A stretch of 64,000 nucleotides of DNA, taken from contig CACCLU010000001.1 in NCBI GenBank assembly GCA_902546975.1, positions 124,001-188,000 on the forward strand. Direction: 5' to 3'. The DNA comes from an uncultured Alphaproteobacteria bacterium. Its GTDB lineage: Bacteria > Pseudomonadota > Alphaproteobacteria > HIMB59. Both the position numbers and the translations under genes were made by a program. Below the pieces are notes generated by a model. The model did no database searches. It worked only from the letters and a program-made list of their open reading frames with translations, and was not told the origin of the DNA. Positions 36,658-45,366 of the stretch are shown here, piece after piece; within the stretch, counting starts at the first letter, position 1; each line of letters opens with the position of its first letter.

Positions 36658-37731
36658 TTAGTGACAATCTTTAATTGAATTTGCAATTTGATTGATTAAG
36701 TCACTATACATTGATGGTCCAGCATCTATATAAGCTCCTAAAGGATCCATTACGCCTGTAGAGATATTCATATCATTTCCCAGAGTCTCAATTATTTTTG
36801 GATTATATTGGGGCTCTGAGAAAATACATTTAATACCTTTGTCATTTATAACATCTTGTATATCTGCTATTTGTTTAGCTCCTGGTAAAACATCGGGGTT
36901 TAAAGTCAATGCTCCAGCAGGAATTACTCCAAATCTTTTCTCAAAGTATTGGTAAGCATCATGGAATACAATGTAACTAATGTCTTTAGATAATTCTTTT
37001 TCAACATTATTAATCAGATTATCTAGCTCCAAAGTAGCTCCAGCTGCATTTACTGAATATTGCCTTTGACCCTCTGGATCAATTTTTATTAATTCATCAC
37101 GGATAATTTTAACCATCTCTTTGGCGTTCTCTGGGTCCAACCATATGTGAGCATCAAACTCTCCGTGATTGTGACCGTCGTGATGTCCTGCATGATCGTC
37201 ATGTTCGTCATCATGGCCATCATGATCATCGTGATCGTCATGGTCATCATCTTTGTGACCATCGTGATCGTCATGGTCATCGTGTCCTTCATGTTCGTCA
37301 TCATGGCCATCATGATCATCGTGATCGTCATGATCGTCATGGTCGTCGTGATCATCAAAAATATTTTCTTCTCTAAATTTTAGTTTTTCAATAGACTCGG
37401 AGTCCATAAATGCAATTTTTTTTGTGTCTTTTGCTAGAGAATTTAAAGGTTTTTCCATAAATGCCTCCAAATCCTCTCCAATCCAAAAAACAATATCTGC
37501 CTCTTCAATCATTTTTGCATGTGATGGTTTAAAGACAAAAGTGTGAGGATTATTTGTGCCCTCAATAATTAATTGTGGCTCTCCTCTTGTTTCCATAATT
37601 CTAGATATTAATGAATGTAATGGCTTTATTGTGGTTACTACTTTGATGTCTGTGCTTACGTCTGCGTGAGCAGAAAAACTACTAAATAAAATAGAAAGTC
37701 CAAAAATAATTGATTTTTGAAAGAAATTCAT
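36658..37731 (-). CDS. znuA: Zinc ABC transporter binding protein with very long His/Asp loop
   Basis: Periplasmic zinc-capturing protein (357 residues; signal peptide ending SAHA). It has TIKPLHSLISRIM, the metal His in NPHTFVFKPS, EFDAHIWLDPENAK, VFHDAYQYFEKRFG and IFSEPQY. Between residues 126 and 190 there is a ~65-residue loop made almost only of His, Asp, Gly and Glu, longer than the usual ZnuA loop. It contains a 90-bp (30-codon) direct duplication. Divergent from znuC, with two Zur-like boxes between. Confidence 0.93.
   Translation of the reverse strand: MNFFQKSIIFGLSILFSSFSAHADVSTDIKVVTTIKPLHSLISRIMETRGEPQLIIEGTNNPHTFVFKPSHAKMIEEADIVFWIGEDLEAFMEKPLNSLAKDTKKIAFMDSESIEKLKFREENIFDDHDDHDDHDDHDDHDGHDDEHEGHDDHDDHDGHKDDDHDDHDDHDGHDDEHDDHAGHHDGHNHGEFDAHIWLDPENAKEMVKIIRDELIKIDPEGQRQYSVNAAGATLELDNLINNVEKELSKDISYIVFHDAYQYFEKRFGVIPAGALTLNPDVLPGAKQIADIQDVINDKGIKCIFSEPQYNPKIIETLGNDMNISTGVMDPLGAYIDAGPSMYSDLINQIANSIKDCH
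37199..37332. repeat. 90-bp tandem duplication inside znuA
   Basis: A 44-nt segment (37199-37242) recurs exactly at 37289-37332, a period of 90 bp, within a longer run of GATCAT/GTCATG-type His-Asp codon repeats. It encodes the metal-binding loop and is length-variable by nature (slippage-prone). Confidence 0.85.
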
Positions 37732-37751
37732 GTCTATTACCTACCTCTAAG

Positions 37752-37766
37752 TGTTATATTATTACA
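37752..37766. promoter_or_regulatory. Zur-box-like palindrome TGTTATATTATTACA (znuA/znuC)
   Basis: Identical over all 15 bases to the site before the COG0523 gene and close to a perfect palindrome. It lies 21 bp from the znuA start on one side and 42 bp from znuC on the other, where it can control both divergent promoters. The regulator zur is the fourth gene of the plus-strand operon. Confidence 0.8.
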
Positions 37767-37768
37767 TA

Positions 37769-37783
37769 TGTAGTATTATAACC
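37769..37783. promoter_or_regulatory. Second, weaker Zur-like box TGTAGTATTATAACC
   Basis: Fits the pattern TGTNATANTATNACA with two mismatches and is centred 17 bp from the first box, so two dimers could bind side by side. Confidence 0.55.
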
Positions 37784-37807
37784 ATAAAAATATGTCAATA
37801 TTAAAAA

Positions 37808-38560
37808 ATGAATAATTATTTAGTTGAATTAAATAACTGTGGAGTTTTAAGAAACCATAAATGGTTAGTTAGAGGTGTCTCATTAAAAGTTTCCCAAGGA
37901 GAAATTGTAACATTGATTGGGCCTAACGGATCTGGCAAATCAACAACTGCAAAAATGTCATTGGATATTTTAAAACCTGACGAAGGTACAAATAATATCA
38001 AAAAAGGAATTCGAATTTCATATGTGCCACAAAAAATTTCAATTGATTGGTCTCTCCCGTTAAGGGCTATAGATTTTGTTAATTTAGTAAAAAAACATAA
38101 GACCAGTGAGATTAATGATGCCCTCAGTATCACTGGAATCAAACATCTTATTTATGAAGATGTTAGAAATTTGTCTGGAGGAGAATTTCAAAGATTACTC
38201 ATGGCTCGCGCAATAGCTAAAGAACCTCATTTTCTGGTTTTAGATGAGCCTGTGCAAGGAGTAGACTATCCTGGAGAAATTGCTTTATATAAGACTATCC
38301 AAGAAATTGTAAAAAAAATAAACTGCGGAATATTACTTATTTCACATAACTTACATGTGGTGATGTCACAAACTGATTATGTTATTTGTCTTAATGGGCA
38401 TGTTTGTTGTTCTGGAGCTCCCAACACTGTCATAAAGGAGCCAGAATATATTAAATTATTTGGAAAGAATATTGATCCCACCTTAGCTTTTTATCAACAT
38501 GACCACGATCACGAACACTTACCTGATGGGAGCATTGATGACTCGGGGAGAGACTCATAA
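37808..38560 (+). CDS. znuC: Zinc ABC transporter ATPase
   Basis: A 250-residue ATPase: Walker A GPNGSGKST (38-46), Q-loop SYVPQKISIDWSLP, signature LSGGEFQRLLMARAI, Walker B HFLVLDEPVQGVD, switch His ISHNLHVVM. A His-rich tail QHDHDHEHLPDGS ends the protein, common in ZnuC. Its stop overlaps znuB's ATG by one base. Confidence 0.95.
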   Translation: MNNYLVELNNCGVLRNHKWLVRGVSLKVSQGEIVTLIGPNGSGKSTTAKMSLDILKPDEGTNNIKKGIRISYVPQKISIDWSLPLRAIDFVNLVKKHKTSEINDALSITGIKHLIYEDVRNLSGGEFQRLLMARAIAKEPHFLVLDEPVQGVDYPGEIALYKTIQEIVKKINCGILLISHNLHVVMSQTDYVICLNGHVCCSGAPNTVIKEPEYIKLFGKNIDPTLAFYQHDHDHEHLPDGSIDDSGRDS

Positions 38561-39387
38561 TGTTTGATGATTTTATTGTAAGAGCTTTTGCAGCAGGAAT
38601 TGGTTTGGCATTAGTTACAGGCCCTTTAGGATGCTTTATTGTTTGGAGAAGACTTTCATATTTTGGTGATACAATAGCACACTCAGCATTACTGGGGGTT
38701 ACTATAGCTTATGCTATGAATTTCAATTTAATCATAGCCGTGTTTGTTGTTTCATGCTTGCTTGCTATATCTTTACTTTTTTTACAAAGGAGAACAAGTC
38801 TTCCAGATGATGCTTTATTAGGTCTGTTAGCTCACTCTGTGTTAGCGATAGGATTGGTTCTTTTAGGTATACTTTCATTTATTAGAATTGACCTTATGGG
38901 TTTACTTTTTGGAGACATTTTGTCAGTTAATTTCACTGATGTTTTATTTGTTTGGATTGGTGGGGGTGTTGTTTTAACTACATTAATTTTAATTTGGAGG
39001 CCATTATTTGCTGGAACAGTCAACTTAGAATTAGCCAAAGCAGAAGGGTTAAATCCTGAGCTAGCTACTACAATCTTTACTTTGCTAATAGCTAGTGTCA
39101 TTGCAATATCTATAAAAATTGTTGGGATATTATTAATTACTGGTCTTCTAATCATTCCCGCAGCTGCCTCAAGAAATTTATCCTCCACACCAATACAGAT
39201 GGCTATTATCTCTTCAATAATTGGAGTTTGTTCAGTAGTTATTGGTCTGCAAACTTCAATGATATGGAATACTTCTACAGGCCCAACAATTCTAGTAATA
39301 ACATTAGGTGTCTTTATTATCACGTTACTGCCACTGAAAAAATTGCTAATTTCGAAAAAAAAAATAGAATTATCAGATAAAAGATGA
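38560..39387 (+). CDS. znuB: Zinc ABC transporter permease
   Basis: A 275-residue ABC-3 family membrane protein with about eight hydrophobic segments. SYFGDTIAHSALLGVTIAY is the typical ZnuB N-terminal signature, and GILLITGLLIIPAAASRNLS the conserved later segment. It overlaps znuC by 1 bp and zur by 4 bp. Confidence 0.94.
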   Translation: MFDDFIVRAFAAGIGLALVTGPLGCFIVWRRLSYFGDTIAHSALLGVTIAYAMNFNLIIAVFVVSCLLAISLLFLQRRTSLPDDALLGLLAHSVLAIGLVLLGILSFIRIDLMGLLFGDILSVNFTDVLFVWIGGGVVLTTLILIWRPLFAGTVNLELAKAEGLNPELATTIFTLLIASVIAISIKIVGILLITGLLIIPAAASRNLSSTPIQMAIISSIIGVCSVVIGLQTSMIWNTSTGPTILVITLGVFIITLLPLKKLLISKKKIELSDKR

Positions 39388-39797
39388 GTTCTACACATAC
39401 ACACTCTAAAAAAAGTCAAAGTTTAACCAAAAATCAAAGAATTGTTCTTGATCTCTTACAAAACAGTGGCGAACCTTTGAAGGCATACTTTATATTAGAT
39501 AGTCTGAAGAAAGAGGGCTTAAACTCACCTCTTCAAGTTTACAGAGCTTTAGATAAATTGGTTGAATTAGGAAAAATTCACAAAATCGAGAGTATTAACT
39601 CTTTTATAATATGTAACAACTCAAATTGTGCAAAGAACACTGCTTTTACAATTTGCGAGAGATGTGGAAAAGTAAAAGAGATTAAAAATAGAGATTTAAC
39701 GGGTGGTGTCAGCGATCTGGTTAAGGATAATCAATTAGAAATTACAAGATATAACCTTGAATTTTATGTTTTGTGTAAGTCTTGCAAAATAAATTAA
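39384..39797 (+). CDS. zur: Zinc uptake regulator, Fur family
   Basis: A 137-residue repressor. After the winged helix (SLTKNQRIVLDLLQNSG, PLQVYRALDKLVELGKIHKI) it has C77 and C82, the structural zinc pair C91 and C94 (CERCG) and C131 and C134 (CKSC) at the end, the Fur/Zur zinc set that the other Fur-type protein in this window lacks. It is the last gene of znuCB-zur, so it likely represses its own operon via the palindromes before znuC. Confidence 0.9.
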   Translation: MSSTHTHSKKSQSLTKNQRIVLDLLQNSGEPLKAYFILDSLKKEGLNSPLQVYRALDKLVELGKIHKIESINSFIICNNSNCAKNTAFTICERCGKVKEIKNRDLTGGVSDLVKDNQLEITRYNLEFYVLCKSCKIN

Positions 39798-39846
39798 TAA
39801 CAAACATATAGTCTTATAAACCCTTATTTTATTACATTTTTGACTA

Positions 39847-39874
39847 TTGACATAAATAAAGACCTATATATATT
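39847..39874 (+). promoter_or_regulatory. Sigma-70-type promoter for rplU
   Basis: TTGACA at 39847-39852 and TATATT at 39869-39874 with 16-bp spacing. The start codon follows only 12 bp after the -10, so the mRNA would have a leader of about 5 bases and be almost leaderless. Confidence 0.6.
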
Positions 39875-39886
39875 GACCGACTTATT

Positions 39887-40411
39887 ATGTACGCAGTACT
39901 TAAATCAGTTGGTAAGCAATTTAAAGTGTCTCCAGGAGATGTTTTAAAGATTGATAAAATAGAAGGTAAAGTTGGTGATACCATATCTTTTAAAGATATC
40001 GTTGCAGTTGGAAATGGCGATAAGTTTGAACTTGGTTCTCCAGCAGTAAAAGGTGCAGAAGTATCTGCAAAATTACTTTACCAGACAAGGGACGATAAGA
40101 TTAGAGTTTTTAGAAAAAATAGAAGAAAACATTTTCAAAGAACTAAAGGTCATCGTCAATATATCTCTATATTAAAGGTCATGGCAATCAAGTCCGCCAT
40201 TGGAGAAGAGAGCTTTAAAGAGCCAGCTAAAAAAGCTGCGCCAAAAGCAGAAACTCCAAAAAAAGTTGAAAAAAAGGCTGAAACTCCAAAAAAAACTGAA
40301 GTAAAAGCTACAGAAACAAAAAAAGTTGAAGCTAAAGCTGAAAAACCTAAAAAGGTTGAAGCTAAAGAAAAAAAGACTGTGAAAAAAGAAACAACTGAGG
40401 TAAAAAAGTAG
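39887..40411 (+). CDS. rplU: Ribosomal protein bL21 with Lys/Ala/Glu-rich C-terminal extension
   Basis: Large-subunit protein. Residues 1-105 are standard L21 ([39 protein letters not shown]). The remaining ~70 residues are a low-complexity tail of [13 protein letters not shown]-like repeats, which many alphaproteobacteria share in shorter form. Promoter TTGACA/TATATT lies immediately upstream. It is followed by rpmA 4 bp later. Confidence 0.95.
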   Translation: MYAVLKSVGKQFKVSPGDVLKIDKIEGKVGDTISFKDIVAVGNGDKFELGSPAVKGAEVSAKLLYQTRDDKIRVFRKNRRKHFQRTKGHRQYISILKVMAIKSAIGEESFKEPAKKAAPKAETPKKVEKKAETPKKTEVKATETKKVEAKAEKPKKVEAKEKKTVKKETTEVKK

Positions 40412-40415
40412 AAAT

Positions 40416-40661
40416 ATGGCAACAAAAAAAGCAGGTGGAAGTTCCAAAAACGGAAGAGACTCGGCTGGTAGAAGGCTTGGAGTTAAAAAGTTTGGTGGTG
40501 AACACGTAATTCCTGGAAATATTATTGTTCGTCAGCGTGGTACAAAATTTTACCCGGGCGAAAATGTTGGGATTGGAAAAGATCATACTCTTTTCTCCTT
40601 AGTTGAAGGCAAAGTTCTGTTTAAAAAATCTCGAAACAGACAGTTTGTTTGCGTTAACTAA
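40416..40661 (+). CDS. rpmA: Ribosomal protein bL27
   Basis: An 81-residue large-subunit protein of the peptidyl-transferase area. Start [20 protein letters not shown] is the canonical L27 N-terminus, with [14 protein letters not shown] and [10 protein letters not shown] following. The usual rplU-rpmA-obgE order supports it. Confidence 0.98.
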   Translation: MATKKAGGSSKNGRDSAGRRLGVKKFGGEHVIPGNIIVRQRGTKFYPGENVGIGKDHTLFSLVEGKVLFKKSRNRQFVCVN

Positions 40662-40693
40662 ACCCACTTAAAAAAACTTCAACTTAAACTGTT

Positions 40694-41683
40694 ATGGCAT
40701 TTATAGATAAAGCAAAAATATATATTAAATCAGGAAATGGTGGACACGGCGCTCTTAGTTTTCGAAGAGAAAAATTTGTAGAGTACGGAGGCCCTAATGG
40801 TGGAAATGGTGGAAAAGGTGGTGATGTTATTTTTCGAGGGAATAAAGGAATCAACACTCTTCAACGATATCGTTTTAACCAACATCATAATGCGCAAAAT
40901 GGTATGGGTGGTGCTGGTCAATTAAAAACTGGCGCAAGCGGCAAAGATCTTATTTTAGATGTCCCTTGTGGAACTGAGATATACACCGAAGACATGAGTA
41001 TTAAAATTCATGAGATATTAAAAGATAATGAAACTTATCATTTTTTAAGAGGAGGTCAGGGAGGCAAAGGCAATGCTCACTTTAAAAGTTCTACCAATAG
41101 AGCACCTCGTAAGTTCCAACAAGGAGAAAAAGGACAAGAGTCAACTGTCAGATTAAAGCTGAAAATATTAGCTGATGTTGGTTTGGTGGGAATGCCAAAT
41201 GCAGGTAAATCTTCAATTTTAAATTTTGTAACCAATGCTAAGTCAAAAGTTGCTGATTATGCCTTTACAACACTTCATCCACACATCGGAATGGTTCAAA
41301 AAGAAGATCTTGAATTTGTATTAGCAGATATACCTGGGCTCATAGAACATGCGAGCGATGGGAAAGGACTGGGTCATGATTTCTTATCACATGTTGAAAG
41401 ATGTAAAATTTTAATTCACGTTGTAGATATCACTGAACAAAACCCTTTTGAAAATTATAAAGTTATTCGACAAGAACTTTTAAACTATGGAGGGAAAATA
41501 GAACAAAAAAAAGAAATTATAGCACTAAATAAGATTGAAATTGCTGATAAGAATAGGGTTGAGGAAATTAAAAAAGAATTTGAGACTTCTTTAAATCAAG
41601 AGGTTAAATTGATTTCAGCTGCTACAGGTCATCAATTAGATCAGTTAACAAATTTATGTTTGGAAAACTTACAAAATGAATAA
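40694..41683 (+). CDS. obgE: Obg GTPase
   Basis: Ribosome-assembly GTPase. The glycine-rich Obg domain (residues 1-158; YIKSGNGGHGALSFRREK, GGKGGDVIF) precedes the G domain with GMPNAGKSS, the TTLHPHIG switch I, ADIPGLIEHAS (G3) and ALNKIEIAD (G4). At 329 residues it ends right after the G domain and lacks the C-terminal OCT domain. Overlaps proB by 8 bp. Confidence 0.97.
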   Translation: MAFIDKAKIYIKSGNGGHGALSFRREKFVEYGGPNGGNGGKGGDVIFRGNKGINTLQRYRFNQHHNAQNGMGGAGQLKTGASGKDLILDVPCGTEIYTEDMSIKIHEILKDNETYHFLRGGQGGKGNAHFKSSTNRAPRKFQQGEKGQESTVRLKLKILADVGLVGMPNAGKSSILNFVTNAKSKVADYAFTTLHPHIGMVQKEDLEFVLADIPGLIEHASDGKGLGHDFLSHVERCKILIHVVDITEQNPFENYKVIRQELLNYGGKIEQKKEIIALNKIEIADKNRVEEIKKEFETSLNQEVKLISAATGHQLDQLTNLCLENLQNE

Positions 41684-42794
41684 AAAATTTTTAGAATTAG
41701 CTAAAAAATCTAAAGTTATTGTCATTAAAGTTGGCTCAAATATTTTGGTCAACGAAAAGCATGTGCTGAGGAAAAAATGGCTAAGCTCCCTAATTGAAGA
41801 TGTGAAAGAACTCCAAAAGAGAGGTTCTAAGATAATCATTGTCTCTTCTGGTGCAATCGCTTTAGGTAGGAATATACTCTCAAAAAAAAAGTTGACTAAT
41901 TTGCATGAAAAGCAGGCTGCTGCATCAATAGGTCAAATACAACTCTCGCAACAATGGCAAAAAGCTTTTGCAAAATTAAATATTCAAAGTTCTCAAATTT
42001 TAATAACAGCTGAAGATTTAAACGAAAGAAGAAAATATTTGAACATCAGAAATACAATATACTCTCTTATGGATCTAGATGTTGTTCCAATAATTAATGA
42101 AAATGATACTACCTCGACAGAAGAAATTCGTTTTGGAGATAATGATAAACTTTCAGCTATGATTGCAAATGCCCTATCAGCTGAGTTATTAATTTTATTA
42201 TCTGATGTGAATGGTTTGTATACTGCAAATCCTAAAAAATCACTGCAAGCTAAACTTATTACATCTGTTGAAGAGGTTGATCAACAAATAGAAAAATATA
42301 TTGATAAAGATTTAAGTGAGTTTGGTTCTGGTGGGATGTTGGCAAAAATCAATGCTGCAAAACTCTGTATTCAATCTGGATCCACCATGATCATATCTAA
42401 TGGTTTGGTGAATAATCCATTGAGTAACATTGATCCTCAATCTTCAACATGGTTTCATCCATCCAAAAATATTCTGACAAGCCGCCAACAATGGATTTGG
42501 AATAGACCAATACAAAAAGCAATTGTTCATATTGATGAAGGGGCTTCAAAAGCACTCAAGAAAAATTCAAGTCTGTTGGCAATCGGTGTAAAGTCAATCG
42601 ATGGAAAGTTTTATCGTGGTGATACTGTTTCGATTCATTACAATAGAAAAGAATTAGCTAGGGGTATGATTAATTATGATTTTCAAGAAATGGATAAAAT
42701 AAAAGGTAAAAAATCATCAGAATTCAGTGAAATTCTTGGTTTTGTCCGAGAGGATGAGATTATTCATAAAGATAACTTGGTGAGATCGAGATGA
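41676..42794 (+). CDS. proB: Glutamate 5-kinase
   Basis: First step of proline synthesis. Length 372 includes the amino acid kinase domain (VIKVGSNILV, SSGAIALGR, INENDTTSTEEIRFGDNDKLSA, GGMLAKINAAK) and a C-terminal PUA domain (about 275-370). It overlaps obgE and proA, forming a coupled run. Confidence 0.96.
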   Translation: MNKKFLELAKKSKVIVIKVGSNILVNEKHVLRKKWLSSLIEDVKELQKRGSKIIIVSSGAIALGRNILSKKKLTNLHEKQAAASIGQIQLSQQWQKAFAKLNIQSSQILITAEDLNERRKYLNIRNTIYSLMDLDVVPIINENDTTSTEEIRFGDNDKLSAMIANALSAELLILLSDVNGLYTANPKKSLQAKLITSVEEVDQQIEKYIDKDLSEFGSGGMLAKINAAKLCIQSGSTMIISNGLVNNPLSNIDPQSSTWFHPSKNILTSRQQWIWNRPIQKAIVHIDEGASKALKKNSSLLAIGVKSIDGKFYRGDTVSIHYNRKELARGMINYDFQEMDKIKGKKSSEFSEILGFVREDEIIHKDNLVRSR

Positions 42795-44044
42795 GTGACT
42801 ATTTTCAAGAAATTTTAAACCATTCAAAGAGGGCATCGAGTGCCATGTCCAAACTATCTGCAGAGGATAGAAGTAGAATCTTAATGAATATTAGCGGATT
42901 TCTATTATCTAATAAAAATGAAATTCTAAAAGCTAATCAAGCAGATGTAGAGAGAGCTAAATCTAATAATGTTTCTGCACCTATGATTAATAGATTAGTT
43001 TTGACTTCAGAAAAAATAGACCAACTATCTCGTGACGTAGAGAAAATAGCTCAAATGCAAGATCCCCTTGATCAAACTTTAGAGAGTTGGACCAATGCCA
43101 CTAATGGGTTACAATTTACAAAAGTCTCAGTGCCTATTGGTGTGATTGGCATTATTTATGAGTCTCGACCTAATGTCACAATAGATGCTGCATGTCTTTG
43201 CCTTAGATCTGGAAATATTTCTATTCTTAGAGGAGGCTCTGAGTGTATCGAAACTAATAAAAAACTTTATGAGTGCATTCAAGATGCTTTAAAAGATTTA
43301 AATTTTGATACTCATCTTGTCTGTTTTATTCAAAATACTGATCGCAGTTTTGTTGAAGAGTTGTTAAAAGCTGAAGGAGATGTAGATGTGATTATTCCTC
43401 GTGGGGGAAAATCGTTAATTGAAACAATTTCTAAAAATTCAAAAGTTCCTACAATTAAACATTTAGAAGGTTTGTGTCATACTTTTTGGGATGAAGGATA
43501 TGATAAAGATAAAGCCACTGAGGTCATCGCAAATGCCAAGCTGAGAAGACCAGAGATTTGTGGTGCAACAGAGACTTTACTTATACACTCTAATAATTCA
43601 GCAGAAGATATTTCATCTGTTTTAGATAATTTAAAATCACAAGGATGTGAAATTATTGGATGTAGTCGCATCAAAGATATTTATGCTATTGATCGAGATG
43701 CAACAGAAGAAGATTGGTCAACTGAATATCTAGATAAGAAAATTACAGTAAAACTAGTTGATAATGTTGAAGAATGTGTAGAGCATATAAACAAATATTC
43801 TAGTGGACATACCGAGAGCTGTTTAAGTAACAATCAACAATCTATAGAGTATTTCTTTCAAAACTGTAAAAGTGCCATTTTAATTAACAATGCTTCTACT
43901 CAATTTGCTGATGGTGGAGAATTCGGATTTGGAGCAGAAATAGGTATTTCTACTGACAAGCTTCATGTGAGAGGGCCAGTAGGAGCAAAACACCTAACAA
44001 CATTTAAATATCAAGTAATAGGCAATCACACCACTAGGCCTTAA
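42791..44044 (+). CDS. proA: Glutamate-5-semialdehyde dehydrogenase
   Basis: Reduces gamma-glutamyl phosphate. The 417-residue aldehyde-dehydrogenase fold enzyme has VPIGVIGIIYESRPNVTIDA, the nucleophile Cys in RRPEICGATETLL and the C-terminal GAEIGISTDKLHVRGPVG. Follows proB with a 4-bp overlap and shares its last base with the next start. Confidence 0.96.
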   Translation: MSDYFQEILNHSKRASSAMSKLSAEDRSRILMNISGFLLSNKNEILKANQADVERAKSNNVSAPMINRLVLTSEKIDQLSRDVEKIAQMQDPLDQTLESWTNATNGLQFTKVSVPIGVIGIIYESRPNVTIDAACLCLRSGNISILRGGSECIETNKKLYECIQDALKDLNFDTHLVCFIQNTDRSFVEELLKAEGDVDVIIPRGGKSLIETISKNSKVPTIKHLEGLCHTFWDEGYDKDKATEVIANAKLRRPEICGATETLLIHSNNSAEDISSVLDNLKSQGCEIIGCSRIKDIYAIDRDATEEDWSTEYLDKKITVKLVDNVEECVEHINKYSSGHTESCLSNNQQSIEYFFQNCKSAILINNASTQFADGGEFGFGAEIGISTDKLHVRGPVGAKHLTTFKYQVIGNHTTRP

Positions 44045-44457
44045 TGGAATTCCGTAATAATTTTCAAGAATTAAAATCTCAGATCGAATATCTTAGCTCT
44101 TTGAACAAAGAGGATGTTACTCATATAATCAAATCTTCAATATATGAGTTAGAAAGTTTAAATTTTTTAAATGAAGAAGAATTAAATGAAATTAATAAAG
44201 TGACTCTTATAAGTGAGCCCTTTAATAACCTTTTCTTTAAATATAACAAAGAGCGTTTGATAAACAAAGGTGTAGTTTACATAGAGGAAGAAAACGATTT
44301 GCAATTTATTATTTCTTTACTTTATTTTTTTAAACAAAGAGTGCCGATTTTATTTCATACAAGTTCAAAATTACAATTACAATTTATAGATATTCTAAAC
44401 AAATTCCTCGAGGAAAATGGTGTCTCTAAAAAATTTTTGAGGAAAATAGATGAATAG
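44044..44457 (+). CDS. Unrecognised 137-residue protein between proA and nadD
   Basis: Overlaps proA by 1 bp and nadD by 8 bp, so it is embedded in the operon and probably translated. It is rich in Leu, Asn, Glu and Phe, predicted helical, with no signal peptide or strong membrane segment. The stretch KGVVYIEEENDLQFIISLLYF is the most ordered part. I do not recognise a family. It sits where some genomes have nothing between proA and nadD. Confidence 0.55.
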   Translation: MEFRNNFQELKSQIEYLSSLNKEDVTHIIKSSIYELESLNFLNEEELNEINKVTLISEPFNNLFFKYNKERLINKGVVYIEEENDLQFIISLLYFFKQRVPILFHTSSKLQLQFIDILNKFLEENGVSKKFLRKIDE

Positions 44458-45007
44458 AAAGATTGGACTGTATGGTGGATTTTTTAATCCCTTACACGAG
44501 GGACACGTTCATGTAATAGAAAGTTCAATAAAAAGTTTAAATCTGAAAAAACTATTTATCCTTCCCACTTATCAAAATCCTCTTAAGGCTAATCAAAATT
44601 TAAATTCAATAAATTCTCAATTATCAAATATCCGATCAAAAATTAAAGAGCCGTTAGTAAAAGTTTCTGACTTTGAGCATCGTTATAAAATGAAATGTAC
44701 CTATGATGTGTTGCAAAAAATTAAGACTAAATGTGACCTTAGCTCTTTTTATTTAATTATAGGGCTTGATCAGCTTGGTCATTTTCACAAATGGAAAGAA
44801 TATGAGTGGATTTTAAAAAATATTAGTATTTGCGTTATTTATAGACCGAGATATGATGAATTTATTGAAAATTCAACAGTCCAAAAGCAATTCTCCCATT
44901 TATTTATGCCTAATTTAAATAGTTTTATTAACTGCTCTACTCCTTGTTTCCATATTCTTGATAATATAGGTGTAGAGATGTCATCTAGTGAGTTACGAAA
45001 TTCTTAA
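44450..45007 (+). CDS. nadD: Nicotinate-nucleotide adenylyltransferase
   Basis: Adenylates NaMN in NAD synthesis. GLYGGFFNPLHEGHVHV (6-22) contains the GxFxPxHxGH nucleotidyltransferase motif; LPTYQNPLK and the SSSELR C-terminal ISTxxR-like motif match NadD. 185 residues. It overlaps rsfS by 20 bp. Confidence 0.92.
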   Translation: MNRKIGLYGGFFNPLHEGHVHVIESSIKSLNLKKLFILPTYQNPLKANQNLNSINSQLSNIRSKIKEPLVKVSDFEHRYKMKCTYDVLQKIKTKCDLSSFYLIIGLDQLGHFHKWKEYEWILKNISICVIYRPRYDEFIENSTVQKQFSHLFMPNLNSFINCSTPCFHILDNIGVEMSSSELRNS

Positions 45008-45356
45008 TCACGATATAGACCCTTCTGTTAAGGCTATAGTCGACAGTCTTGAAGACAATAAGGCTGAGAATATCTCAGTTATTTCTCTCAAAGGAAAGGC
45101 AGAATTCGCTGAGTTCATGATCGTTGCATCCGGGCGATCAAATAAGCATGTGGACTCAGTTTCAGATAAGGTTTACCGATACCTTAAGAAAAATAAACTT
45201 TATTGCAATAAACCAGAAGGAAAGCCCCTTTGCGACTGGACGGTCATTGATGCTGGACATGTTTTAGTGCATATTTTTAGAAATGAAGTTAGAGAAATAT
45301 ACGATTTGGAAAAACTATGGTCTGAAGACTTCAACACGATCAATACTGCCTCTTAA
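44988..45356 (+). CDS. rsfS: Ribosomal silencing factor
   Basis: Iojap-family protein binding L14 to block subunit joining. 122 residues; GTG start. Signatures FAEFMIVASGRSNKHVDSVSD, PEGKPLCDWTVIDAGHVLVHIF and REIYDLEKLWSED are textbook RsfS. The start overlaps the nadD end by 20 bp; no alternative start suits the family better. Confidence 0.95.
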   Translation: MSYEILNHDIDPSVKAIVDSLEDNKAENISVISLKGKAEFAEFMIVASGRSNKHVDSVSDKVYRYLKKNKLYCNKPEGKPLCDWTVIDAGHVLVHIFRNEVREIYDLEKLWSEDFNTINTAS

Positions 45357-45366
45357 AAAATCAAAT

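Noticed and set aside
37185-37360. Dense short direct repeats resembling a repeat array
   Set aside because: They lie in frame inside znuA and encode the His/Asp metal loop. There are no spacers and no cas genes, and the other long frames over this stretch arise from the codon repeats.
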